From: Eggerthellaceae bacterium
GTDB taxonomy: Bacteria > Actinomycetota > Coriobacteriia > Coriobacteriales > Eggerthellaceae
NCBI GenBank assembly: GCA_022791455.1
Contig: JAAVZC010000010.1
Span: 1 to 64,000 of the forward strand
DNA: 64,000 nucleotides
Reading direction: 5' to 3'
Both the position numbers and the translations under genes were made by a program. Below are positions 8,431-16,639 of this stretch, piece after piece. The notes beneath the pieces are model-generated. The model did not search any database, was not told the origin of the DNA, and was given only the letters and a program-made list of their open reading frames with translations. Numbering within the stretch: the first letter of the stretch is position 1; the number at the start of each line of letters is the position of its first letter.

Positions 8431-9118
8431 TGCTGCGTTTACGTCGGTTTTCGGCACGTCCGAGTCGCTGGTAGGGGCGGTCTCTACGGGCGGCTTCCTG
8501 GTCTGTTGCCTTTTCTCGGTGGTGCTGGGTGCCGCCTGCGCCGCCATCTACATGTTCCGCCACAATTACTCGAAGAACTTCGTGGTCACGCTGGCGCTGC
8601 TGCCCCTCATTGTGCAGATGGTCATCACCTTGGTGAACGGCAACTTGGGCGCGGGCATTGCGGTCATGGGCGTGTTCAACCTGGTGCGTTTCCGCTCCAT
8701 TCCCGGTTCGGCGAAGGACATCGGCAGTGTGTTTCTGGCTATGGCCATCGGCCTGGCCACGGGCATGGGCTTTCTGGTGCTGGCCTGCGTCTTCACCGTG
8801 GTGGTGGGCGTGGTGAACCTGCTGTTCGTGCTGACGCCCTTCGGCAAGCCGCGGGAGCCGGGCAAGACGCTGCGCATTACCATCCCCGAGGATCTGGAAT
8901 ACGACGGCGTGTTCGATGAGGTGCTCAATCGCTATGCAGCCGAGTCGGAGCTGACCGAGGTGACCACCACGAACATGGGCAGCCTCTTCCAGCTCACCTA
9001 TCAGCTGCGTCTGCGTCAGCCGGGGCTGGAGAAGGCCATGATCGACGAGCTGCGCTGCCTGAACGGGAACTTGAAGATTTCCCTGGGCATGACCCCGGCG
9101 GGGCGCGAGACGCTCTAG
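8423..9118 (+). CDS. DUF4956 membrane protein
   Basis: 231 residues with about four membrane helices in the first 140 residues (including NLVRFRSIPGSAKDI, a conserved-looking cytoplasmic loop) and a soluble C-terminal domain of about 85 residues with an alpha/beta pattern. It matches DUF4956, usually encoded beside VTC-domain proteins. The start overlaps the VTC stop and has AGAGAGGA upstream. Possible role: membrane partner or polyphosphate translocation channel for the VTC protein, by analogy with the membrane part of the yeast VTC complex; this is inference. Confidence 0.85.
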   Translation: MLDAAFTSVFGTSESLVGAVSTGGFLVCCLFSVVLGAACAAIYMFRHNYSKNFVVTLALLPLIVQMVITLVNGNLGAGIAVMGVFNLVRFRSIPGSAKDIGSVFLAMAIGLATGMGFLVLACVFTVVVGVVNLLFVLTPFGKPREPGKTLRITIPEDLEYDGVFDEVLNRYAAESELTEVTTTNMGSLFQLTYQLRLRQPGLEKAMIDELRCLNGNLKISLGMTPAGRETL

Positions 9119-9176
9119 CAGCCGCGGCTCGGCCGTTCGCCAACAACTTCAAAAAAAGAACGAGAGGGAGAGATCT

Positions 9177-11372
9177 ATGGTGCGAAGAAATATGAAACGA
9201 ATGACAGGACCGACACGCCGGGCGCTCTGGGCCCGCGGGGCGGTGGCCTCGGCCTTGGCGGCTACCTTGGCGCTGTCCGGCTGCACGGTTGCCGCGTACG
9301 ACAGCGATGATGCCGATACGGCGGCCTCGTCGACAGAAGGTGCGGCCACCAGCGAGGAAGAGGTAGATTGGGCCTCCCTCATTGATATTGCGGGTATGGA
9401 TTTCTCCTATTCCGATCGCGATAAGGACGCCACCTACGACGAAGCGTCGGCAACGAAGATTGCCTTGGCGGGACAGTCGGCCTCGGTGGAGGGCGACGGC
9501 GCCTCTGCTGAAGGCGCAACGGTCACCATCTCGGCGGCGGGCACCTATGTGCTTACCGGCGAGTTGTCTGCCGGTTCCGTGGTGGTGAACGCCTCCAAAG
9601 AAGACAAGGTGCAGCTGGTGCTCGACGGGGCCTCGATCCGTAATGAGACGGGGCCGGCGCTGAACATCCAGCAAGCGGACAAGGTGTTTGTCACGCTGGC
9701 GGCGGATACGCAGAACGCTCTGGCCGACGGTGCTTCCTATGCCCTGGAGGAAGGGGAGGACGAGCCCAACGCGGCACTCTACTCCAAGGACGATCTGACC
9801 ATCAACGGCACCGGCGCGCTCACCGTAGAGGGCAATTATCGTCATGGGGTGAATTCCAAGGACGACCTGGTCATCACCGGTGGCGCCGTAACGGTGACGG
9901 CGAAGGAGGATGCCCTGCTCGGCAAGGATTGCGTGAAGGTGGCTGACGGCTCCTTCGCTCTGACGGCCGGTGGCGACGGCGTGAAGTCCAGCAACGATGA
10001 GGATCCCACGCGGGGCTTTGTCAGCATCGACGGTGGTGCCTTTGCCGTCGAGGCGGGCGACGAGGGCTTCCAGGCGGCAACCTATCTGCGGCTTGCCGGA
10101 GGCGAGGCGCAGGTAAAGGCCGCCGATCACGCCCTGCGCTCGGATATCGAAGCAGCTCTGATCGACGGCGTCTATACTGTCGAGGCGGGCGGCAAGGGCA
10201 TGAATGCCGAAACGAAGTTCACCCAGGACGGCGGCGCACTGACTGTGACTGGGTGCGACGAGGGCATTGAGGCCCAAGAAGTGATCATCAACGATGGCGT
10301 GGTGGACATCACGGCCTCCGACGACGGCATCAACGCCGCCAAGGCCGAGCGTGCCTCCAACGACAACGAGACGGCGGAGACGGCGGGTGACGCGCAAGAT
10401 GCAACCGCCGCTTCGGGCACCAGCGATGGGGCTGGCACGGCCGACGGTGCAACTGGGAGCGGCGACGCGTCGGGCGCCGACGGCGATGCGCAGCGCACCG
10501 AGGGCCAGGACGGCCAAACCCCGCCCGAGTTGCCGGAAGGCGCACAGCCTGGCGAGGGCCAGACCCCGCCCGAGCTGCCCGAAGGCGTCGACCCCGGCCA
10601 GCGGCCTGAGGGCCAGGAGGGGCAGGCGCCCGAGCCTCCCGCGGGTCAGCAGGGCGAACGTCCTGAAATGCCCGAGGGTATGGAGCCCGGGCAGCGGCCC
10701 GAGGGGGACGGCCAGGGCGGCCCCGGCGGCATGCGAGGCGGTGCCGGCGGTCCCGTGGCCGATAACGCCAGCGAGCAGTGCCTCATTCAGATCAACGGCG
10801 GCTCGGTCTCCATCGATGCGGGCGGCGATGGTTTGGATTCCAACGGTTATGTGGAGGTGACGGGCGGCACCGTGCTGGCCAATGGCTCGGCTGGCGGTGG
10901 CGACAGCGCCCTGGACTACGAATACGGCGCCACCATCACGGGCGGCACCGTGCTGCTGGCGGGCTCGACGGGTATGGCCGAGACCTTCTCGGAGGGCAGC
11001 ACGCAGCCCTTCGCTTTGGTGGAAGTTGCGGGCTCGGCGAACAGCACGCTGGTTCTGACCGACGAGGCCGGCCAGGAGCTGGCGTCCTATACCGTGCCGA
11101 AGGCCTTCCAGTGCGTGGTGGTATCGGCGCCGGCGCTGACTGAAGGCGCCACGGGGGCGTTGACGGTGGATGGCGCCACAACGGACTTTACGGTGTCCAC
11201 CACGCCGACGGGCGGTATGGGAGCCATGGGCGGCCGCGGCGGCGGTCCCCATGGCGAACGTCCCGACGGGAATAGCGCTTCGGAAGCTAACGGCTCCCAA
11301 GACGGGACTTCGGAGGCGCCGCAGCAACGCGGCGCTGGGCAAGCGAGCCCGCAAGCTGAGGTGACGGCCTAG
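9177..11372 (+). CDS. Secreted beta-helix lipoprotein with Cthe_2159-like (DUF4353) carbohydrate-binding repeats
   Basis: 731 residues. A signal peptide ends in lipobox LSGC (Cys36). Residues 60-390 and 530-640 are built of short Asp/Gly-rich repeats such as KDDLTINGTGALTVEGN and GGDGLDSNGYVEVTGG, typical of right-handed beta-helix proteins and of the Cthe_2159-type polysaccharide-binding family. Between them lies a Pro/Glu/Gly-rich spacer. GAGGGAGAG precedes ATG 9177. Its position after VTC and DUF4956 suggests the three work together at the cell surface, perhaps binding acidic polymers through calcium. CotH is often found with VTC elsewhere, but no kinase motif was seen here. Confidence 0.82.
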   Translation: MVRRNMKRMTGPTRRALWARGAVASALAATLALSGCTVAAYDSDDADTAASSTEGAATSEEEVDWASLIDIAGMDFSYSDRDKDATYDEASATKIALAGQSASVEGDGASAEGATVTISAAGTYVLTGELSAGSVVVNASKEDKVQLVLDGASIRNETGPALNIQQADKVFVTLAADTQNALADGASYALEEGEDEPNAALYSKDDLTINGTGALTVEGNYRHGVNSKDDLVITGGAVTVTAKEDALLGKDCVKVADGSFALTAGGDGVKSSNDEDPTRGFVSIDGGAFAVEAGDEGFQAATYLRLAGGEAQVKAADHALRSDIEAALIDGVYTVEAGGKGMNAETKFTQDGGALTVTGCDEGIEAQEVIINDGVVDITASDDGINAAKAERASNDNETAETAGDAQDATAASGTSDGAGTADGATGSGDASGADGDAQRTEGQDGQTPPELPEGAQPGEGQTPPELPEGVDPGQRPEGQEGQAPEPPAGQQGERPEMPEGMEPGQRPEGDGQGGPGGMRGGAGGPVADNASEQCLIQINGGSVSIDAGGDGLDSNGYVEVTGGTVLANGSAGGGDSALDYEYGATITGGTVLLAGSTGMAETFSEGSTQPFALVEVAGSANSTLVLTDEAGQELASYTVPKAFQCVVVSAPALTEGATGALTVDGATTDFTVSTTPTGGMGAMGGRGGGPHGERPDGNSASEANGSQDGTSEAPQQRGAGQASPQAEVTA
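10500..10750 (+). repeat. Pro-Glu-Gly repeat tract inside the beta-helix lipoprotein
   Basis: The DNA encodes repeated units of the kind PPELPEG, PEMPEGMEPGQRPEG and QEGQ, four to six imperfect copies. It links the two beta-helix blocks and is a likely flexible spacer whose copy number may vary between strains. Confidence 0.8.
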
Positions 11373-11425
11373 AAACCGCCGGCCGTCATCGGGCAACAAG
11401 TGGGAAAAGAGCGGGAAGTTTGCGC

Positions 11426-11431
11426 TAGACT
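11426..11431 (+). promoter_or_regulatory. Candidate -10 element (TAGACT) upstream of the MFS gene
   Basis: GCTAGACTAG resembles other probable -10 boxes in this window, which share the form gcTAnnaTg. No convincing -35 was seen. It lies upstream of the hairpin at 11454, which would place that hairpin inside the MFS leader. Confidence 0.45.
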
Positions 11432-11453
11432 AGTGCATTGCAGAACGCGGTTA

Positions 11454-11499
11454 CGGCCCTGGGGCGCAGTAATATCTACGCTGCCCGGGGCCGTTTTTT
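11454..11499 (+). terminator. Terminator hairpin in the lipoprotein-MFS gap; possible attenuator
   Basis: CGGCCCTGGGGCGCAG pairs imperfectly with CTGCCCGGGGCCG (11481-11493), followed by six T (11494-11499). It may end the beta-helix lipoprotein transcript, or, because a candidate -10 lies before it, act as an attenuator in front of the exporter gene. Confidence 0.75.
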
Positions 11500-11546
11500 G
11501 TGCACGAGGTCCCTGGAAACTGACGATTTTACGGGAAAGGGCTCTC

Positions 11547-12965
11547 ATGCAATCGGATGCTTCTTCGGCCTCGCGCGGTTCATCGCTGACGGCGCTGCTG
11601 GGCGTCTTCTATGCCTGCGGCTTTCTGGCGGGCTTCAACGAAAATTTGGTGAACATGGCGCTCGTGGCCATTATGGGTGCGTTCAGCGTCGATGCGGTTA
11701 CGGCCCAATGGCTGGTCACCGGCTATATGATTGCCGTCACGGTGGTGGTGACGTGTATGGCCTACTTGTACCGCCGTTTCTCCATGCGTGCGCTGTTTCT
11801 GACGGCCTCGCTGCTGAGCATGGCGGGGTCGCTGGGCGGTCTGGTGGCTCCCAACTTTGCCGTACTCATGATAGGCCGCCTGGTCCAGGCCGCGGGTACC
11901 GGTGTTTTCATTCCCCTTATGATGAATGTCATTGTCGATAAGGTGCCCCATCAGAATATGGGCACCTATCTGGCCGTAGGCAGCTGCATGATCACGCTGG
12001 GGCCCGCCACGGCGCCCATTGTGACGGGCTTTCTCGTTAGCGACTGGGGGTGGCGCAGCGTGTTCGTCGTGCCTCTTGCGGCAGCGGCCCTGCTCCTTGT
12101 GGCGGGTTTCGTGGTGGTGCGCGATGATCGTCCTGGCCAGCGCAAGGCTCTCGATGGTCTCTCGGTACTGCTGACGGCGCTGGGCGTCACCCTGCTTTCT
12201 TGGGGCTTGTCGGAGTTGACGCTGCGCCCTGTGGCTGGCATGGCGGCTTTGGCCGCCGCGGTGGGGGTGCTGGCGCTTTTTGCGTGGCGGCAGCAGCGCC
12301 TCGCGTCTCCCTTGGTGAGCATGGCCCCCTTCGGTCAGCGCTCGTTTTGGCCGGCGGCTCTGCTGGTGGTGATCACCATGATGACCTACTTCTCGCTCAG
12401 CGTGCTGGCGCCGCTGTACTTCGAGGAAGCGGCGGGTCTGACCGCCTCGCTGGCAGGCCTGCTCATGGTGGCGCCGGTGCTGGCCAATGCCACGGCGTCG
12501 CTGGTGTCGGGGCGCGTCCTTGATCGCAAAGGGGAGTGGCCGCTTCTGCCTGCCGGACTGCTGGTGGCGGTCGTGGGTCTGCTGGCGGCTTTGGGCGGTG
12601 CCGTCCAGCAAAGCGTTGCCATGGTGACGGTGGGGCTCTTCTTCGGCTATCTGGGCACGGGCATGGTGCTGTCGCCGGCGCAAACGGCGGGGCTGCGCCG
12701 TCTTCCCGACGAGCTTGACTCCCATGGCGTGTCGCTTATGAGCATGGCCGTGCAGCTGGCCGCCTGCTTGGGGCCGGCGGCCTACGTGGGCGTGATGAGC
12801 TCGGCGGCCGCCCGGGCCGCGGCGGGCGGTGCGGCGGGGGGAGCGGCTTCGGCCACGGGCTTTGCCTGGGCCATGGGGGCGGCTCTCGTGGTGGCCGTGG
12901 CAGGATTGGTGCTGGCCGCCATCTATGCTCGGGCTATGCGCTCCCTGCCCGCGGCGGGACGGTAG
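11547..12965 (+). CDS. MFS drug:H+ antiporter (DHA2/EmrB-like)
   Basis: 472 residues with many hydrophobic segments (12-14 helices). Recognisable features are an N-terminal MALVAIMGAF..TAQWLVTGYM segment, GRLVQAAGTG and a G-rich motif-C-like segment (GPATAPIVTGFL), as in EmrB/QacA-type exporters. ATG 11547 is chosen because the upstream extension is unlike the family and overlaps the terminator hairpin; a weak GGGAAAGG precedes it. No accessory EmrA gene is present. The substrate is unknown; export of toxic small molecules is the usual role. Confidence 0.87.
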   Translation: MQSDASSASRGSSLTALLGVFYACGFLAGFNENLVNMALVAIMGAFSVDAVTAQWLVTGYMIAVTVVVTCMAYLYRRFSMRALFLTASLLSMAGSLGGLVAPNFAVLMIGRLVQAAGTGVFIPLMMNVIVDKVPHQNMGTYLAVGSCMITLGPATAPIVTGFLVSDWGWRSVFVVPLAAAALLLVAGFVVVRDDRPGQRKALDGLSVLLTALGVTLLSWGLSELTLRPVAGMAALAAAVGVLALFAWRQQRLASPLVSMAPFGQRSFWPAALLVVITMMTYFSLSVLAPLYFEEAAGLTASLAGLLMVAPVLANATASLVSGRVLDRKGEWPLLPAGLLVAVVGLLAALGGAVQQSVAMVTVGLFFGYLGTGMVLSPAQTAGLRRLPDELDSHGVSLMSMAVQLAACLGPAAYVGVMSSAAARAAAGGAAGGAASATGFAWAMGAALVVAVAGLVLAAIYARAMRSLPAAGR

Positions 12966-13025
12966 CGCGCTGGCCGCTTTGGCCGCTTCGCCTGAACCGT
13001 GCTCCACTGCTTTACTTGGATGGAG

Positions 13026-13031
13026 TACAAT
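13026..13031 (+). promoter_or_regulatory. Probable -10 (TACAAT) of the TrpR-like gene
   Basis: GAGTACAATGG lies 80 bases before the TrpR-like start codon, giving a leader of about 70 bases. No clear -35. Confidence 0.5.
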
Positions 13032-13110
13032 GGCGTTATCGACGAAGAGAACGGGGCTTGTGTGCCGGCGCTCGGGCGCTCACGCGGCTCCGTAAGAGAG
13101 GAACTGCTCC

Positions 13111-13419
13111 ATGGCTGATATTCGCACCTCCGACGTGGACGACTTGCTGACGGTGCTTGCCACCCTCGACGACCCGGACACCATCTTCGCGCTCTTGGAG
13201 GATCTGTTCACGGTGCGTGAGATTCGTGAAACGTCCCAGCGTCTGCTGGTGGCGCGCATGTTGGCGGCGGGGAAGTCCTATGCGGCCATCGAGGCAGAAA
13301 CGGGAGCCTCGGCTACCACCATTGCCCGCGTATCGAAATGCCTGAGCTATGGCGCGGGAGGCTATGCGAAGGCCCTTGAGGTGCTGCAAGATCAGGGGGA
13401 GGGTGTCCCCGTCAGCTAA
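13111..13419 (+). CDS. YerC/YecD-family TrpR-like regulator
   Basis: A 102-residue, all-helical protein. The central part (FTVREIRETSQRLLVARML) and helix-turn-helix AAIEAETGASATTIARVSKCL, ending in a YGAGGY segment, match the YerC/YecD group related to the Trp repressor. These are small DNA-binding proteins, generally of unknown ligand. The start has AGAGGAA about eight bases upstream. It stands alone, with its own probable promoter and a large noncoding gap after it, so its targets cannot be read from context. Confidence 0.88.
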   Translation: MADIRTSDVDDLLTVLATLDDPDTIFALLEDLFTVREIRETSQRLLVARMLAAGKSYAAIEAETGASATTIARVSKCLSYGAGGYAKALEVLQDQGEGVPVS

Positions 13420-13462
13420 GAGCGCTGTCGAAAGCACTTTCGGCGAAGTCCATAAAAAGAAA

Positions 13463-13491
13463 CAGGGAGGCGGCTTCAAGCCGCCTCCCTG
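13463..13491. terminator. 12-bp perfect hairpin after the TrpR-like gene
   Basis: CAGGGAGGCGGC (13463-13474) and GCCGCCTCCCTG (13480-13491) with a TTCAA loop. The T-rich flank (TTTCTTTTT) is on the minus strand, although no minus-strand gene lies to the right; on the plus strand it still follows the TrpR-like gene and may act with factor help. Confidence 0.65.
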
Positions 13492-13498
13492 GGGTTCG

Positions 13499-13559
13499 AG
13501 AACGGATTGGGGAGATCCGATTCTCGCGAGAATCGGGGAATGTGGGGAACCCGATTCTC
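13499..13559. promoter_or_regulatory. Array of GATTCTC/GAGAATC inverted repeats
   Basis: Three overlapping inverted arrangements occur: GAGAA..GGAT against ATCCGATTCTC, a 20-bp perfect palindrome CCGATTCTCGCGAGAATCGG (13517-13536), and GAGAATCGGG (13528-13537) against CCCGATTCTC (13550-13559). They are mutually exclusive if folded as RNA, and could equally be operators for a dimeric protein. A purine-only tract follows (about 13560-13594). Confidence 0.6.
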
Positions 13560-13735
13560 AAAAAGAGAGAAGAAGGAAAGGAAAGAGGAAAAGGTTTTCT
13601 TTTCCGTTTCGCTGATTGCAGTATAGGAAGTTTTTCGGCGGGGGAGAATAGCCTGGAGCCGTTGGTTACCCGCGTGTAAAGAATCCTGCACTTTTCTGTG
13701 ACTTATGGAGAAAATGTAAACCATGGTTAACCCTA

Positions 13736-13764
13736 TTGCCTCTGGGATATAGTTAACTTAATAT
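13736..13764 (+). promoter_or_regulatory. Sigma70-type promoter for the candidate sRNA
   Basis: TTGCCT (13736-13741) and TAATAT (13759-13764) are separated by exactly 17 bases within an AT-rich stretch unusual for this genome. Transcription would start near 13771. Confidence 0.6.
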
Positions 13765-13770
13765 AACTTT

Positions 13771-13935
13771 CGTCGCAAGGGACGAAGAACTTCAACGAAC
13801 CCCCTTCAAGAAGGATCTTCAGACCGACGACATCCTCCTCTCTTCTTGTTTTACTGGGTGGCGAAGCTTCTCCTCGTCTCGCTGTCGCCACAAAACGAAA
13901 CCCGCAGGATTCCCCTCCCTGCGGGTTTTCGTATT
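13771..13935 (+). ncRNA. Candidate UC-rich small regulatory RNA
   Basis: A stretch of about 165 bases between a 17-bp-spaced promoter and a strong terminator, with no supported ORF (the only long frames run through the terminator). It shows a 5' hairpin TTCGTC/GACGAA (13769-13786), a hairpin GTGGCGA/TCGCCAC (13858-13891) and the terminator stem. Single-stranded or loop parts are UC-rich and resemble anti-Shine-Dalgarno sequence: CCCCCTTC, CATCCTCCTCTCTTC, CTTCTCCTCGTCTC and ATTCCCCT. Such loops are typical of trans-acting sRNAs that block ribosome binding. It is not recognisable as 4.5S, 6S, tmRNA or RNase P. Function is inference. Confidence 0.6.
13897..13931. terminator. Bidirectional intrinsic terminator at the end of the sRNA candidate
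   Basis: CGAAACCCGCAGG pairs with CCTGCGGGTTTTCG across ATTCCCCT; T-rich on the plus strand and A-rich before it, so usable in both directions. Confidence 0.85.
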
Positions 13936-14204
13936 TCTAGGGTCTCTTCCGTATTTCATGAGTTTCCTGCTCTCCATTTCGCCTTGTTGACGCGGCGTTT
14001 TCAACGGAAACAAAGCTATGGCACCGATTTTACGAAGGCTGGTTCGGCTCTCTTTTCCTCGGTTTCGCAGTCATCATTGAGCTAGCAGGTCAAAAGGTCG
14101 TCGTCGCCCGTGCACAGCGACGCATACGCCTCGTGCGCCTTACGCGAAAGAGTCGCAGGCGCCGGACCTCACCACATAGCGAACGTTGAGGAATGGAGAT
14201 AGTC

Positions 14205-15056
14205 ATGAAGTTACGCAATTTGGGGTGGATGGCGGTGTGCGGCTTGTTTGCCGTGAGCCTGGCAGGTTGCTCTGCGGCAACAACCGATCAGGGTCAGACG
14301 TCAGGCGATCAGGCTCAAGCGACGCAGCAAGCTGCCGACCAGCAATCTAATGGTCAGACCCAGGAGCAAGTAGAGCAAGCCTCAGCGAAGGCCGACGAGG
14401 CCACGGCCAAGCAAGAAGCGTCCGATCCGGCTGATCTGCAGATTGTCGACTCGGGTTGGTTCGTGTCTGACAATGGCATGGTCGATTTTGCCGTCGAGGT
14501 TCAGAATCCCAATCAGACGGTTGAAGCCGTTGACCCGGTCATCGAGGTTGTGGGCAAGGACGATGCGGGCAACGTGCTGTTCGACGAGAAAATCGAGACC
14601 CCGAGCGTTCTGCCGAACTCTACCTACTACTATTCCTATGTGGCAGGTATGACGGCCCAGAACGGCGCCACGGACGAGGAAACGGTCAAGCCGGCTACGG
14701 TCGACTTCTCCGTGACCACCCCCGAGGGATCCTGGGAAGCCACTGATGAGACGCTGGCCAATGTGTACACCGTGCAGGATAACGGTGCCAAGGACAGCGA
14801 GTTCGGTGCCAAGGAATTCACGGGCACGGTAACGGCTTCCAAGGCCCTGGACGAGGCAACCCAGTCCCGTGTGGATGTGGTGCTTCTGGACAAGGACGGC
14901 AAGATCGAGGGCGGCTACTTCAAGATTGTCGATACCGAGCCGGGCAAGGCGGCCGATTACGATATCTTCGCCATCGATGCTCCCGATTACGCCAGCTATG
15001 CGGTGTACGCGAGCCCCTGGAACGACGCCGAGGATTCTGACGCTTCGAGCAAGTAG
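14205..15056 (+). CDS. Lipoprotein of unknown function
   Basis: 283 residues. Signal peptide with lipobox LAGC, then a Gln/Ala/Asp-rich linker (about 25-80) and two beta-rich domains. The first (LQIVDSGWFVSDNGMVDFAVEVQNPN) has the look of FxLYD-type extracellular domains, in which a conserved strand is followed by comparison of partner ions or modifications; this resemblance is tentative. ATG 14205 is preferred to ATG 14193 because GGAG sits six bases before it, while the upstream ATG touches GAGGA directly. No neighbour suggests a pathway. A 13-bp terminator hairpin follows. Confidence 0.82.
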   Translation: MKLRNLGWMAVCGLFAVSLAGCSAATTDQGQTSGDQAQATQQAADQQSNGQTQEQVEQASAKADEATAKQEASDPADLQIVDSGWFVSDNGMVDFAVEVQNPNQTVEAVDPVIEVVGKDDAGNVLFDEKIETPSVLPNSTYYYSYVAGMTAQNGATDEETVKPATVDFSVTTPEGSWEATDETLANVYTVQDNGAKDSEFGAKEFTGTVTASKALDEATQSRVDVVLLDKDGKIEGGYFKIVDTEPGKAADYDIFAIDAPDYASYAVYASPWNDAEDSDASSK

Positions 15057-15085
15057 CACGCGGCGCAACAAACTGCGCTTTATAG

Positions 15086-15114
15086 GGAAGGCCCCTGATG
15101 ATCAGGGGCCTTCC
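15086..15114 (+). terminator. Terminator of the lipoprotein gene
   Basis: GGAAGGCCCCTGA (15086-15098) pairs perfectly with TCAGGGGCCTTCC (15102-15114); a weak T-rich tail follows. Confidence 0.8.
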
Positions 15115-15172
15115 TTGGGTTTTCGGGCGCCGCGGGCACCCGATGCTGTACCGAGAGGCGAGGCGCTAGGCG

Positions 15173-16600
15173 CTAGGCGCGCAGGAACGCCTCGTAGCCG
15201 CGACGAGCCTCGTAGATGTCGGCCTTGCTGGTTACCTCCCAGGGGGAGTGCATGGAGAGTACCGGCACACCGGAGTCGATGACGTCCATGCCGTATTTCG
15301 CCGGGATATAGGCGATGGTGCCGCCGCCGCCCGCGTCCACGCGCCCCAGCTCGGCGGTTTGGAAGCTGACGCCGGCGTCGTCCATGATGCGGCGCACCTG
15401 GGCCACGTACTCGGCCGAAGCGTCGTTGGAGCCGCTTTTGCCGCGGGCGCCCGTGTACTTGTTGAACACCAGGCCGCGCCCGAGGAAAGCAGAGTTTTTC
15501 GCCTCGAAGACGCTGGCATAGGCCGGGTCGAAGCCGGCGGACACGTCCGAGGACAGCATGCGCGAGCGGGCCAGGGCGCGGCGCAGGGGCAGGGTGCCAC
15601 CCTCGCCGGCCAGTTCCATGATCTCAGCAATGGTGTTCTCGAAGAAGAGCGAGCCCATGCCTGTAGCGCCCACGGAGCCGATCTCCTCCTTGTCCACGAG
15701 CACGCAGACGGCGGCACGGGTGGGCACGTCGTCGCCCAAGGCCAGCTGGGCCACCAGTGAAGTGTAGGCGCAGACGCGGTCGTCCTGGCCGTAGCCGATG
15801 ACCATGGAGCGATCAAGTCCCAGGTCGCGGGCGCGTCCGGCGGGAACTACTTCCAGCTCTGCGGACAGGAAGTCCTCCTCGGCAATGCCGTACTTGTCGG
15901 CCAGCACCGAGAGGACCATGCGCTTCACCGGGTCCTTGGCGGCGTCTTTGCTTGCGTCCTTGTCTGCTTCGCCCGAGGCATCCTCGGCCAGCACGAGCGG
16001 ACGGTTGCCTATCAGGATGTCCAGGTCCTCGCCCTCCACCACTTTCGCGCCCGTCTTCTCCATTTGCTGGGCGCCCAGGTGGGGCAGCAGGTCGGTCACG
16101 CAGAATACCGGGTCGGCCGGGTCGTCGCCGATATTCACCTCGATGACCGTGCCGTCGGTGGTGGCCACCACGCCGTGGAGCGCCAGGGGCAGCGCCGCCC
16201 ACTGGTAGTTCTTGATGCCGCCGTAGTAATGGGTGTCCAGCAGGGCGAAATCGTTCGTCTCGTACAGGGGGTTCTGCTTGATGTCCAGGCGCGGCGAATC
16301 GATATGGGCGCCCAGAATGTTGAGGCCCGCGGACAGGGGCTCGCTGCCCACGTGCACCAGGATGACGGCCTTGCCCTGGGCGCAGGCCCACAGCTTGCTG
16401 CCCGAGCCCACGGGGGCGCCGGCTGCCATGGCGTCGGCCAAGGGCTCGTAGCCCGCGGCCTCGGCGGCGGCGATGGCCGCCGTGGCGCATTCGCGCTCGG
16501 TTTTGTTCAGCGAGATGAAATCAATGTAGTCGGCCGCCAGGGCCTCAAGGGAGGCCAGGGCGTCTTCGTCGTACTTCTTCCACGCTACTTCGCGTTCCAT
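15173..16600 (-). CDS. M18-family aminopeptidase
   Basis: 475 residues. M18 hallmarks are GAHIDSPRLDIKQNPLYE (first metal His/Asp), DKEEIGSVGATG (catalytic and metal acidic residues), AGFDPAYASVFEAKNSAFLGRG and SMHSPWEVTSKADIYEA (last metal His). These dinuclear zinc enzymes remove N-terminal, often acidic, residues from peptides in the cytoplasm. ATG 16600 is supported by AGAAGG eight bases upstream and by family length; the in-frame extension to 16804 is not credible. An acidic/lysine insert around residues 220-240 is a surface loop. It is monocistronic. Confidence 0.92.
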   Translation of the reverse strand: MEREVAWKKYDEDALASLEALAADYIDFISLNKTERECATAAIAAAEAAGYEPLADAMAAGAPVGSGSKLWACAQGKAVILVHVGSEPLSAGLNILGAHIDSPRLDIKQNPLYETNDFALLDTHYYGGIKNYQWAALPLALHGVVATTDGTVIEVNIGDDPADPVFCVTDLLPHLGAQQMEKTGAKVVEGEDLDILIGNRPLVLAEDASGEADKDASKDAAKDPVKRMVLSVLADKYGIAEEDFLSAELEVVPAGRARDLGLDRSMVIGYGQDDRVCAYTSLVAQLALGDDVPTRAAVCVLVDKEEIGSVGATGMGSLFFENTIAEIMELAGEGGTLPLRRALARSRMLSSDVSAGFDPAYASVFEAKNSAFLGRGLVFNKYTGARGKSGSNDASAEYVAQVRRIMDDAGVSFQTAELGRVDAGGGGTIAYIPAKYGMDVIDSGVPVLSMHSPWEVTSKADIYEARRGYEAFLRA

Positions 16601-16633
16601 AGCACCTTCTTTCGACGATGTTTGCTTGGCCCC

Positions 16634-16639
16634 AGTATG
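16634..16639 (-). promoter_or_regulatory. Possible -10 (CATACT) for the aminopeptidase gene
   Basis: Read on the minus strand, GTCATACTGGG lies about 35 bases before the start codon. The rest of the 392-bp gap up to the rubrerythrin gene shows no supported ORF. Confidence 0.4.

Noticed and set aside
10500-10750. CRISPR-like array in the beta-helix gene
   Set aside because: The repeats are in frame, imperfect and encode a Pro/Glu/Gly spacer; no spacers of constant length.
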